DNA from: Lachnospiraceae bacterium
GTDB lineage: Bacteria > Bacillota > Clostridia > Lachnospirales > Lachnospiraceae
Direction of reading: 5' to 3'
Assembly (NCBI GenBank): GCA_900768755.1
Contig: CAAGDV010000028.1
Span: 1-46,675 of the forward strand
Length of the DNA: 46,675 bases
Position 1 is the first letter of the stretch. Every line of letters begins with the position of its first letter. This document shows, in pieces, positions 33,330 to 40,619 of the stretch. The translations under genes and the position numbers were made by a program. The notes under the pieces were generated by a model. It was given only the letters and a program-made list of their open reading frames with translations, was not told the DNA's origin and did not search any database.

Positions 33330-34388
33330 TTGAAGAGCTTATTTATCGATGAACTGCAGGAAGGAATGGTGGTCGGCAAGGATATTTATACCTCGCAGGG
33401 TATTATGATTATATCTGCCGGTGTTGTTATCACTGAGCCAATCATCAACCATCTGGTGTCTTTGGGGATATACACGGTGGATATTGATGACACTGCGGTG
33501 GTGCGCGATTATGTGCGCAATGAGAAGGAACAGAAAGAATTCGAGGAGTTCAGTAAGAAGTACACCAATGTGGAAGATGAACTCCAGAATACCATCAACA
33601 AGATAGTTGACAGGAATATTGACAGGGATGATGTTGAGAGGATTATTGATTCCAGCTGGAAGATGCTGAGTGAGGAACACAATTCCTACAACATGATTAA
33701 TCTTTTGTACTCAATGAGCAAATATTCCGATTCTACCTACACGCATTGCATGAATGTGGGAATGATTGCCGCACTCTTGGGCAGATGGCTTGGATGGAGC
33801 AAGCAGGATATCAAGATTCTCAATGCCTGCGGAATGTTTCATGACATTGGAAAGCTTGTCATTGACAGGGATATTCTCAACAAGCCGGACAAGCTCACGG
33901 ACGAGGAATACAGAATAATCAAGAATCATACCGTTGAAGGTTATAAGCTTATTAAGGATTCCGGGCTCGACCAGCGGATTATCAACGCTACGATTATGCA
34001 TCACGAGCGGTGCGACGGCAGCGGGTATCCTTTTGGCCTAAAGGGTGACAAGATAGATGAGTTCTCCAAGATTATCGCCATTGCGGATGTGTATGATGCG
34101 ATGACCGCCAGGCGTGTGTACAGGCTGCCGATATGCCCTTTTGATGTTGTCGCGCAGTTTGAGAAGAGCGGTTTTGGGCAGTTTGAGGCCAAATATCTTT
34201 ATGTATTTCTTGAGAATATCGTGGATTCCTACCTTCACGCCAATGTCCGTCTGAACAATGGCGATAAGGCAGAGATTGTGCTCATCAACAAGACCAGAGG
34301 TTCCAAGCCCGTGGTTCTCACCAGCACCGGAAGACCGATCGACCTCTCAAAAGAGCCCGGTATTAAGATTGAGGAAGTGTACGCTTAA
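33330..34388 (+). CDS. HD-GYP domain cyclic-di-GMP phosphodiesterase
   Basis: Predicted to hydrolyse cyclic di-GMP. The 352-residue protein has an N-terminal DUF3391-like region, a linker, and a complete HD-GYP domain: HD pair in MFHDIGKLVIDRDIL (171-172), NHTVEGYKLI, HHERCDGSGYPFGLKG (224 on) with the GYP signature, and ADVYDAMTARRVYR. No membrane helix or receiver domain is seen, so its input is unknown. Translation starts at TTG 33330 after GAGGTG. The 3' end overlaps the convergent flippase gene by 26 nt. It lies about 3 kb from two c-di-GMP riboswitches, so the two may belong to one signalling circuit. Confidence 0.9.
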   Translation: MKSLFIDELQEGMVVGKDIYTSQGIMIISAGVVITEPIINHLVSLGIYTVDIDDTAVVRDYVRNEKEQKEFEEFSKKYTNVEDELQNTINKIVDRNIDRDDVERIIDSSWKMLSEEHNSYNMINLLYSMSKYSDSTYTHCMNVGMIAALLGRWLGWSKQDIKILNACGMFHDIGKLVIDRDILNKPDKLTDEEYRIIKNHTVEGYKLIKDSGLDQRIINATIMHHERCDGSGYPFGLKGDKIDEFSKIIAIADVYDAMTARRVYRLPICPFDVVAQFEKSGFGQFEAKYLYVFLENIVDSYLHANVRLNNGDKAEIVLINKTRGSKPVVLTSTGRPIDLSKEPGIKIEEVYA

Positions 34389-35661
34389 AGCCAATTATCA
34401 TCAGGAATGAAGATATTATCTGGCTGATGAGCAGTCCGGATATGTATGCCATTATCCCGAGCCTCGGAACCAGAAAAACAATACATAATATTTTGACTGC
34501 TTCTGAAAGCATATTGTTTGCAAACACTGTCGTCGTGTGACCGGTTGCATTCAATATGCTTTTATATGTTGAGGTTATGTAACAGAAGGGGCACAGAAAC
34601 GACATAAGCCGTATGTATCCCAGAAGGGATGGCTCCCCAAAAACCACCGCACCGAGTCTCGCGCCGCCGAACATGAACACGAGAATACATAACATTCCAA
34701 AAACTACCGAGAATGAGAGCGATATTGAGGCGCTGCGGCAAAGCTTTTCCCTGGAATTCTGGATTTTGGCAGCAGAGGGAATCAAAAGCTGCGACACCGC
34801 GTTTGTGAGGGTGGCGGGAAAAAAGATAATCGGCAGTGCCATTCCGCTTACAATTCCGAGAATCTGCATGGATTCCTGCAGAGTATGGCCGTACAGCTGA
34901 AGCATCATCGGCAGAAGTGCGGTCTCGAGGCTTTGCAGCGTGTGGGTCGCGAGACGGTTTGCCGATACGGGCGTGGCGGTGCTTAAGATGTCGGTAAGGT
35001 GGCCGAAGGAGCGCAGTATGTCATTAAAGCGGATTGTTTTGGTAAAAGATATTATGGTTGTGCAAAAGAGCGCGGAGGCAAGCTCGCCTGCCAGAAGTCC
35101 CATTACTCCGACTGAAGCGGACTGCTCTTTTTTGATGATAACAAGAATTGTTCCGATTCTCACAAACTGCTCAAACAGCTGGCAGAGCGCCGGAATGAGT
35201 GTGTTCTCTTTTCCCAGATAATAGGCCGCCACCATGCTGTGTATGCAGGAAAAAGGAATGGACAGCGCCATAAGTCTGATGAGCGGCGCGGATTCGGAAT
35301 TGTGAAGCAGGTAACGCCCGATTATCCCTGAAAGAAAATACGTTGCGAGCGTGCATATTATGCACAGTGCAAAAGAGATACCCATGCACATGTAGGCATT
35401 GGTCCGAACTTTGTGGCGATGTCCCGTGCTGCTGTACAGCGCGGTATATCTTGACATTGCAACTTCAAATCCTGCTATCCCGATGGCACTGCATATCGCT
35501 CCGATTGGAAGTACGAGCTGGTAGAGCCCCATTCCGGCAGAGCCTATGCTCCTTGATAAAATAATTCTGAAGATAAATCCCATTACGCGCGTGACAACTC
35601 CGGCCATGGTCAGAATAAACGCACCCTTGATAAATTTTTTGCCGGTCATAAAAAGTTCCAT
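34363..35661 (-). CDS. SpoVB/MurJ-type MOP-superfamily flippase
   Basis: A 432-residue membrane protein with about 12 helices. The start region FIKGAFILTMAGVVTRVMGF and the following FRIILSRSIGSAGMGLYQLV match stage V sporulation protein B and related lipid-linked oligosaccharide flippases. It is shorter than Bacillus SpoVB (about 520), so the exact role (cortex or wall precursor, or other polysaccharide export) is open. Two starts are possible: 35661, and 35649 with GGAA 6 nt upstream; I keep the longer. It faces the HD-GYP gene tail to tail with a 26-nt overlap and is divergent from the desulfurase gene. Confidence 0.85.
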   Translation of the reverse strand: MELFMTGKKFIKGAFILTMAGVVTRVMGFIFRIILSRSIGSAGMGLYQLVLPIGAICSAIGIAGFEVAMSRYTALYSSTGHRHKVRTNAYMCMGISFALCIICTLATYFLSGIIGRYLLHNSESAPLIRLMALSIPFSCIHSMVAAYYLGKENTLIPALCQLFEQFVRIGTILVIIKKEQSASVGVMGLLAGELASALFCTTIISFTKTIRFNDILRSFGHLTDILSTATPVSANRLATHTLQSLETALLPMMLQLYGHTLQESMQILGIVSGMALPIIFFPATLTNAVSQLLIPSAAKIQNSREKLCRSASISLSFSVVFGMLCILVFMFGGARLGAVVFGEPSLLGYIRLMSFLCPFCYITSTYKSILNATGHTTTVFANNMLSEAVKILCIVFLVPRLGIMAYISGLLISQIISSFLMIIGFKRTLPQS

Positions 35662-35697
35662 TGTTTTTTTATCATTTTATTCCCGATTTGCATAATA

Positions 35698-35703
35698 TAT
35701 AAT
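35698..35703 (+). promoter_or_regulatory. TATAAT -10 element for the desulfurase gene
   Basis: A perfect TATAAT lies 24 nt before the ATG at 35727 in the AT-rich divergent gap. The -35 position (TTTTAT) is weak. Confidence 0.4.
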
Positions 35704-35726
35704 AGGAAAAAAACAGGGGAGCTCAT

Positions 35727-36863
35727 ATGGAAATCTATATGGATAATGCGGCTACCACGCCGATGTGCCGTGAGGCCGTGACTGCGATGCGTCAGTTTTA
35801 TTCAGGATATTACTATAATCCGTCGGCAGGATATTCCTCTGCCAGACGTATTCATGATGTTGTTGAGGAGAAAAGAGCGCAGATTGCGGGCCTTATCGGA
35901 GCCTCACCCGATGAAATATATTTTACTTCAGGCGGAACTGAGTCGGATAACTGGGCAATCAGTTTTGGAACGCAGAAGAGAGCACATATCATTTCTACGC
36001 CGATTGAACACAAGGCAGTTCTCATGCCGCTCAAAAATTACAGAACAAAGGGCGGAGCAGTGAGCTTTCTGAAGACAGACAAAACAGGAATGGTGCGCCC
36101 AAATGATCTTAGAAGGATGATTATGCCCTCCACGGGGCTGATATCCGTTATGGCGGCGAACAACGAAATCGGAGTTATTGAGCCGATTGAGGAGATAGGA
36201 CACATTGCAAGGGAGTATGAGATTGCTTTTCACACGGACGCAGTGCAGGCGTTCGGACACATTCCGGTTGACGTCGAAAAATGGTGTGTCGATATGCTGA
36301 GCGCATCGGCGCATAAGTTCGGCGGTCCAAAAGGAACCGGCTTTATGTATATAAGAAGAGACTGCAAAATATCACCGATGATACGGGGCGGGGCGCAGGA
36401 GCGTATGATGCGCGCCGGAACGGAAAATGTACCCGGAATAGTGGGGATGGCGGCTGCCGCACAAAAAGCGGTGGACAATATGGAACAAAACAGCAGACAC
36501 TGCAGGATGATATGCAGCCATATGACATCACGAATACTTTCCGAGATACCGGGAGTGGTACTTAACGGACCACCGCTCGGACCGGACAGACTGCCGAACA
36601 ATATGAACTTTGGCTTTGAAGGAATCGACGCGACCTCAATGCTGACACTGTTAGACGTGCATCATGTAGCGGCCTCGGCAGGCTCCGCCTGCAATGCGAC
36701 CTCAGGCGAATACTCGCATGTTCTCAAAGCTGTAGGAACGGAAGATAAATATGTAGGCGGCATAATCCGGCTAAGCATTGACGAAAAAATTACTTTACAA
36801 ATGGCGGATTATGTGGTAAATATAATTAAAAGCATTGTTAACAATCTGCGCAGCACAAAATGA
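35727..36863 (+). CDS. Cysteine desulfurase, NifS/IscS-like
   Basis: A PLP enzyme that removes sulfur from cysteine for Fe-S clusters or thio-modification. The 378-residue protein begins MEIYMDNAATTPMCREAV, has FTSGGTESDNWAI, the histidine of EHKAVL, the PLP lysine in SASAHKFGGPKGTGFMY, and the active cysteine in SAGSACNATSGEYSHVL. No scaffold (IscU/NifU) or thiolase partner follows, so its role is not fixed. GGGGAG precedes the ATG. A promoter and two riboswitches follow. Confidence 0.9.
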   Translation: MEIYMDNAATTPMCREAVTAMRQFYSGYYYNPSAGYSSARRIHDVVEEKRAQIAGLIGASPDEIYFTSGGTESDNWAISFGTQKRAHIISTPIEHKAVLMPLKNYRTKGGAVSFLKTDKTGMVRPNDLRRMIMPSTGLISVMAANNEIGVIEPIEEIGHIAREYEIAFHTDAVQAFGHIPVDVEKWCVDMLSASAHKFGGPKGTGFMYIRRDCKISPMIRGGAQERMMRAGTENVPGIVGMAAAAQKAVDNMEQNSRHCRMICSHMTSRILSEIPGVVLNGPPLGPDRLPNNMNFGFEGIDATSMLTLLDVHHVAASAGSACNATSGEYSHVLKAVGTEDKYVGGIIRLSIDEKITLQMADYVVNIIKSIVNNLRSTK

Positions 36864-36906
36864 TGTAGATTGTACTGAATAAATACAATTTATTTTATAA
36901 AAATGC

Positions 36907-36934
36907 TTGCAAATATGTGTAAGTGTGTTATACT
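36907..36934 (+). promoter_or_regulatory. Extended -10 promoter for the riboswitch-controlled CAP gene
   Basis: TTGCAA at 36907-36912 and TATACT at 36929-36934 with a 16-bp spacer and TGT directly before the -10. A small hairpin (ACGAAAG with CTTTCGT, 36942-36963) follows before the first aptamer. Confidence 0.6.
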
Positions 36935-36982
36935 GAATACAACGAAAGGGAAATAGCTTTCGTGGTTGAATAGGTTGAATAG

Positions 36983-37064
36983 TATATTGGGCAAACCTGT
37001 TGAAAAACAGGGACGCAAAGCCAAAGGGCCTGAACCAGAGATGGTGTGGCAGCCGGTTGCATAT
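36983..37064 (+). ncRNA. Cyclic-di-GMP-I (GEMM-I) riboswitch aptamer 1
   Basis: The conserved core is present in order: GGGCAAAC at 36989, a stem CCTGTT with GAAA tetraloop and AACAGG, then GACGCAAAGCC, a second stem-loop containing GGGCCT, and GGCAGCCGGTTGC ending near 37060. These are the GEMM-I consensus blocks, including the tetraloop that docks in the second stem. It senses cyclic di-GMP. An intrinsic terminator follows 20 nt later. Confidence 0.93.
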
Positions 37065-37081
37065 CAGTTTTGATATTTTAC

Positions 37082-37107
37082 AGCATCCGGTAATCGGGTG
37101 CTTTTTT
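37082..37107 (+). terminator. Terminator between the two riboswitches
   Basis: AGCATCCG at 37082-37089 pairs with CGGGTGCT at 37095-37102 and is followed by TTTTTT. It is a plausible expression platform for aptamer 1. Confidence 0.8.
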
Positions 37108-37117
37108 AATAACTAAA

Positions 37118-37196
37118 CAATGGGCAAACTTATCGAAAGATAAGGACGCAAAGCCACAGGGCCTTAGCTTGGGAGAGCATGGCAGCCGGTTGCAGA
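37118..37196 (+). ncRNA. Cyclic-di-GMP-I (GEMM-I) riboswitch aptamer 2
   Basis: A second full core: TGGGCAAAC at 37120, stem CTTATC with GAAA tetraloop and GATAAG, GACGCAAAGCCACAGGGCCT, and GGCAGCCGGTTGCAG near 37181-37195. The two aptamers agree in core residues but differ in stem sequence, so both are under selection for structure. The downstream hairpin at 37205 contains the gene's ribosome site. Confidence 0.93.
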
Positions 37197-37204
37197 AGAT
37201 TTTT

Positions 37205-37257
37205 AAATCCTCTTTGATAGTCTAAAGCTCATTGGTTTAGGTATCGGGAGGATTTTT
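37205..37257 (+). promoter_or_regulatory. Expression platform hairpin covering the CAP-gene ribosome site
   Basis: AAATCCTC at 37205-37212 pairs with GAGGATTT at 37248-37255; GATA/TATC and CTAAA/TTTAG continue the stem inward. The only Shine-Dalgarno site, GGGAGGA at 37246-37252, lies in the 3' arm, 8 nt before the ATG. The T-run after it (37253-37257) also allows termination. Control could be of translation, of transcription, or both. Confidence 0.75.
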
Positions 37258-37260
37258 ATT

Positions 37261-38319
37261 ATGAATAAAATGATGAAAGCAGTAAAGATTATAGGAATAA
37301 CACTTACAGTAATCGCAGTAGCGTTTGTTGCAGTTTATTTTATACAGTCAAAGGCAATCGCCGGAGGCAATAATTATCAGGCAGTAACTTCTGAATATGT
37401 TCCGGCTACAGAGAACGTTACAGAGGCAACAGAGGCAACAGAGGTTGCAACAGAAGCTTCGACAGAGGAAGTTACAGAAGCAACAGAAAGAACAGAAGTT
37501 GCAACAGAGGAAGCTACAACAGTTGAGGTAACAGAGGAAGCTACAACAGTTGAAGTAACAGAGGAAGCTACAGAGGCAGCAACAGAGAAGGCTACCGAGA
37601 AGGCAACAGAGAAGGCTACCGAGAAGGCAACAGAGAAGGCTACTGAGAAGGCAACCGAGAAAGCTACAGAGCCTGCAACAGAGAAAGCTACAGAGCCTGC
37701 GACAGAAGCAGCTAAAGAGCCTGCAACAGAGGCACCTACAGTTGAGGAAGTTGTAAATGCACCTGTATTCACAAATATCGTTTACAAGCACTATGTAAAC
37801 GGCGTATCTGTAACAGACAAGTTTAACACAGTTGAGGAAGCTAAGGCAGCAATCAACGTACCTACACTTACAGACGCACAGGCACACAGCGCAGCACTTG
37901 AGAATAAAGTAACATATGCATCGATGGTTACAGACCTTCTGAACAAAATCAATGCATACAGAACAGCCAACGGACATGCAACTCTTACAATCAATGATAA
38001 CCTTACTGTAGCAGCAATGCACAGAGCAACAGAGAGCGCATATTCAGACTGGAACGTTACAGCAAAAGAGAATGGTGTTAAGAGACATTTAAGACCTAAC
38101 TTCCAGAAGGCAAGCTCAATAGCTGCTCAGTACGGAATCACAGGAAACTTCGGAGAGAACTTCGGAAGATATTTCTACACAACAGACGATGTACTTGAAG
38201 GATGGCAGGGTTCATCATCACACAACAAGCTCCTTCTTTCAGACAGTTATTCAAATGTAGGAATCGGTATTGCAACTAACGCAGAAGGCGACTTCTACTG
38301 GATTGTACTTTTTAACTAA
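37261..38319 (+). CDS. Surface-exposed CAP-domain protein with (EKAT) repeat stalk, c-di-GMP controlled
   Basis: A 352-residue protein: N-terminal hydrophobic segment (residues 9-28, signal peptide or membrane anchor), a long Thr/Glu/Ala stalk (about 48-160) that includes seven EKAT units, and a C-terminal CAP/SCP domain (about 223-352). CAP landmarks are LLNKINAYRTANGHATLTIN, the histidine of AAMHRATESAYSDW, the GENFGR box (298) and SSSHNKLLLSDSYSNVGIG. No sorting signal follows the CAP domain. Bacterial CAP proteins are often secreted and of unknown activity. Two tandem c-di-GMP riboswitches precede it, so it is probably a surface factor switched between motile and sessile states. Confidence 0.85.
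   Translation: MNKMMKAVKIIGITLTVIAVAFVAVYFIQSKAIAGGNNYQAVTSEYVPATENVTEATEATEVATEASTEEVTEATERTEVATEEATTVEVTEEATTVEVTEEATEAATEKATEKATEKATEKATEKATEKATEKATEPATEKATEPATEAAKEPATEAPTVEEVVNAPVFTNIVYKHYVNGVSVTDKFNTVEEAKAAINVPTLTDAQAHSAALENKVTYASMVTDLLNKINAYRTANGHATLTINDNLTVAAMHRATESAYSDWNVTAKENGVKRHLRPNFQKASSIAAQYGITGNFGENFGRYFYTTDDVLEGWQGSSSHNKLLLSDSYSNVGIGIATNAEGDFYWIVLFN
37585..37668 (+). repeat. Seven 12-bp units encoding EKAT in the CAP-protein stalk
   Basis: Units of the form GAGAAGGCTACC and GAGAAGGCAACA alternate, so the real nucleotide period is 24 bp with GCT and GCA alanine codons taking turns. The array can expand or contract in frame. Confidence 0.9.
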
Positions 38320-38359
38320 TCAGCTTATTATCATTCAACCTAAATATACTTTTAGCTTA

Positions 38360-38393
38360 TCCCGGATGTCCCCTCCCGTTCATCCGGGATTGC
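38360..38393 (+). terminator. Terminator after the CAP gene
   Basis: TCCCGGATG at 38360-38368 pairs perfectly with CATCCGGGA at 38381-38389; the following ATTGCTT is only moderately T-rich. Confidence 0.6.
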
Positions 38394-38428
38394 TTCGTCT
38401 ATAAGACATGTGTCCATTTTCCTCGTCG

Positions 38429-38479
38429 CCACAATGACAAAGGCTCAGGGCGTGTGCGCCTGAGCCTTTGTCATTGTGG
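38429..38479. terminator. Long convergent hairpin between the CAP and PHP genes
   Basis: A 21-bp uninterrupted pairing plus two further pairs beyond a bulged G (38429-38452 with 38457-38479) closes a 4-nt loop. It ends 3 nt from the stop of the minus-strand PHP gene and probably acts on both strands as terminator or RNA-stability element. No strong T-tract is present on either side. Confidence 0.65.
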
Positions 38480-38481
38480 TA

Positions 38482-39291
38482 TTAAAGCGGAATGAAGGTT
38501 GCAATTTTGTTTTCGAATGATGCTACATACTTAAAGCCGGTGTTAAGTAAAATGTCGCGTGCGGTTTTGAAGGCAAAACCGAGTTTTTTGACATCGTGCG
38601 AATCGGAACCTACGGTAATGATTTCGCCGCCGAGCTCGCGGTAACGGTTGAGCAGTGAAATCGTCGGAACGAAGGTTGTAAGTCCTTTTGACAGTCCGCG
38701 CGTGTTAAGTTCGATTCCCCTGCCTTTGGCAATGATGTTCTTGAGAATCATGTCCGTGATGTCGGAAAAGGTTGTATCCTTATATACATAGTCGCGGTCC
38801 GGAATGTATCTGCGTATATAGTCAAGATGACCGTATACATTGTAGTTGTCAAAATATGTAACGTTGCGCAGCACCGCCTCGTAATAACGAAGAATGCAGT
38901 CGTAAATGCTTCCGTTTTCCCAATATTGTGAATAGTACGGGTCCATTCCGTCAACAATATGAGATGAGCCGATTACGAAATCAAACGGGTAAGCGTCCAA
39001 AAGCTCTCTGTTGGCCCGGTCGCACTCCCTGTTAACGCCCATCTCGACGCCAATCTTCACCTTGATTCTTCCGGAGTATTCCTGCTTGAGAGCATTCATC
39101 GCAGAAAAATACGCTTTGGGGTCAAAGGTAAAAATGTTGACACCCGCATCGTCAGGGGGATAATCGTAATCAATATGATCCGTAAAACACAATTCGCTCA
39201 TTCCGAGTTCAAGGGCCTTATTCAGGATGGCTCTCGGCTGTGTGTCACAGTCACCGGAAAAACTTGTGTGAATATGATAATCAGCTACCAT
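38482..39291 (-). CDS. PHP-domain phosphatase, histidinol-phosphatase (HisK/HisJ) type
   Basis: A 269-residue metal-dependent phosphatase. The PHP motifs are DYHIHTSFSGDC at the N-terminus, CFTDHIDYDYP, a histidine in GSSHIVDGM, the histidine of YGHLDYIRRY, and VGSDSHDVKKLG near the end. This fits HisJ/HisK-type histidinol-phosphate phosphatases, although no other his gene is nearby, so other phosphate esters are possible. AAAGGAG lies 6 nt before the ATG on the minus strand. It has its own strong promoter and is convergent with the CAP gene. Confidence 0.85.
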   Translation of the reverse strand: MVADYHIHTSFSGDCDTQPRAILNKALELGMSELCFTDHIDYDYPPDDAGVNIFTFDPKAYFSAMNALKQEYSGRIKVKIGVEMGVNRECDRANRELLDAYPFDFVIGSSHIVDGMDPYYSQYWENGSIYDCILRYYEAVLRNVTYFDNYNVYGHLDYIRRYIPDRDYVYKDTTFSDITDMILKNIIAKGRGIELNTRGLSKGLTTFVPTISLLNRYRELGGEIITVGSDSHDVKKLGFAFKTARDILLNTGFKYVASFENKIATFIPL

Positions 39292-39324
39292 AGTTATCTC
39301 CTTTTTTATGGCTTTGCACCCACA

Positions 39325-39352
39325 ATTATAGCGGCTTTATTAAAATTGTCAA
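39325..39352 (-). promoter_or_regulatory. Consensus promoter for the PHP gene
   Basis: On the minus strand TTGACA (39352-39347) and TATAAT (39330-39325), both perfect, with a 16-bp spacer, about 34 nt before the start codon. Confidence 0.75.
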
Positions 39353-39370
39353 GGATTGCTAAATTTAGGG

Positions 39371-39399
39371 TTGAAATTTTGACATAAAAAAGGTAGAAT
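39371..39399 (+). promoter_or_regulatory. gap promoter P1
   Basis: TTGAAA at 39371-39376 and TAGAAT at 39394-39399, 17-bp spacer. Confidence 0.55.
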
Positions 39400-39408
39400 A
39401 CTTCTAGA

Positions 39409-39436
39409 TTGATTATTTTGTAACAATCCCTATAAT
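39409..39436 (+). promoter_or_regulatory. gap promoter P2
   Basis: TTGATT at 39409-39414 and a perfect TATAAT at 39431-39436, 16-bp spacer, 30 nt before the gap start. Tandem promoters would suit a highly expressed glycolytic gene. Confidence 0.6.
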
Positions 39437-39465
39437 TTACTTTTCTAATCAGGAGGAATTTTTCA

Positions 39466-40479
39466 ATGGCAGTAAAAGTTGCAATTAACGGTTTTGGCCG
39501 TATCGGTCGTCTCGCTTTCAGACAGATGTTCGGAGCAGAGGGATACGAAGTAGTGGCAATCAACGATTTGACAAGCCCTAAGATGCTTGCTCACCTTCTT
39601 AAGTATGATTCATCACAGAAGAAGTATGACAAGGCAGACACTGTTGTGGCTGGCGAGGATTCAATCACAGTTGACGGAAAGACAATCAAGATTTATGCTT
39701 TCCCGGATGCTAACAATTGTCCTTGGGGCGAGCTTGGTGTTGATGTAGTTCTGGAGTGCTCAGGTTTCTACACCTCTAAGGAGAAGGCTCAGGCTCATAT
39801 CAATGCAGGCGCACGTAAGGTTGTTATCTCAGCTCCGGCCGGTAACGATCTTCCTACAATCGTTTACAACGTTAACCACACAACACTTAAGGCTTCTGAT
39901 ACAATCATTTCAGCAGCTTCATGTACAACTAACTGTCTTGCACCTATGGCTAAGGCACTTAACGACCTCGCTCCGATTGAGTCAGGTATCATGTGCACTA
40001 TCCACGCATACACAGGAGACCAGATGATCCTTGATGGACCTCAGAGAAAGGGTGACCTCAGAAGATCAAGAGCAGGTGCCGTTAACATCGTTCCTAACTC
40101 AACAGGTGCTGCTAAGGCTATCGGTCTTGTTATCCCTGAACTCAACGGAAAGCTCATCGGCGCTGCACAGCGTGTTCCTACACCTACAGGATCTACAACA
40201 CTTCTTTTCGCAGTTGTTAACAAGGAAGTTACAGTTGATGAGATCAACGCAGCTATGAAGGCAGCTTCTAACGAGTCATTTGGTTACAACACAGATGAGA
40301 TCGTATCTTCAGATATCGTTGGTATGAGATACGGTTCACTCTTTGATGCAACACAGACAATGGTTTCTAAACTTCCGGATGGAAAGAGCCAGGTTGAGGT
40401 TGTTTCTTGGTATGATAATGAGAACTCATACACAAGCCAGATGGTAAGAACAATTAAGTACTTCGCAGAGTTAGCTTAA
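39466..40479 (+). CDS. gap: Glyceraldehyde-3-phosphate dehydrogenase
   Basis: Oxidises glyceraldehyde-3-phosphate to 1,3-bisphosphoglycerate with NAD+. The 337-residue protein has INGFGRIGRLAFRQ, the catalytic SAASCTTNCLAP cysteine, RRSRAGAVNIVPNSTGAAKA and WYDNENSYTSQMVRT. Codon use (GTT, CTT, AAG, ACA) is strongly biased, as in other abundant proteins. AGGAGGA lies before the ATG. A strong terminator separates it from pgk, yet gap, pgk and tpiA keep the classical order. Confidence 0.97.
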   Translation: MAVKVAINGFGRIGRLAFRQMFGAEGYEVVAINDLTSPKMLAHLLKYDSSQKKYDKADTVVAGEDSITVDGKTIKIYAFPDANNCPWGELGVDVVLECSGFYTSKEKAQAHINAGARKVVISAPAGNDLPTIVYNVNHTTLKASDTIISAASCTTNCLAPMAKALNDLAPIESGIMCTIHAYTGDQMILDGPQRKGDLRRSRAGAVNIVPNSTGAAKAIGLVIPELNGKLIGAAQRVPTPTGSTTLLFAVVNKEVTVDEINAAMKAASNESFGYNTDEIVSSDIVGMRYGSLFDATQTMVSKLPDGKSQVEVVSWYDNENSYTSQMVRTIKYFAELA

Positions 40480-40503
40480 TATTGACTTTTAAGAAGACCT
40501 AAT

Positions 40504-40554
40504 AGAGGTCCGGCCGGCGGTTTTAGGACTAGCTTTTGGGCCGGACCTCTTTTT
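40504..40554 (+). terminator. Terminator after gap
   Basis: AGAGGTCCGGCC at 40504-40515 pairs perfectly with GGCCGGACCTCT at 40539-40550 across a 23-nt loop and ends in TTTTT. Confidence 0.9.
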
Positions 40555-40619
40555 CATGGACAATTAATTGGCGGGTGCGCCCGCTTTGCATTAAAGAATT
40601 TTTTATAAGGAGAAAAAAT

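Noticed and set aside
37381..37740. Repeat-rich segment of the CAP gene as a CRISPR-like array
   Set aside because: The 12/24-bp units are contiguous, in frame and encode a Thr/Glu/Ala stalk; there are no spacers.
40536..40619. N-terminal extension of pgk
   Set aside because: It begins inside the gap terminator; AAGGAG lies before 40620 and the protein start MLNKKSIDDINVNGKRVLVR fits the family.
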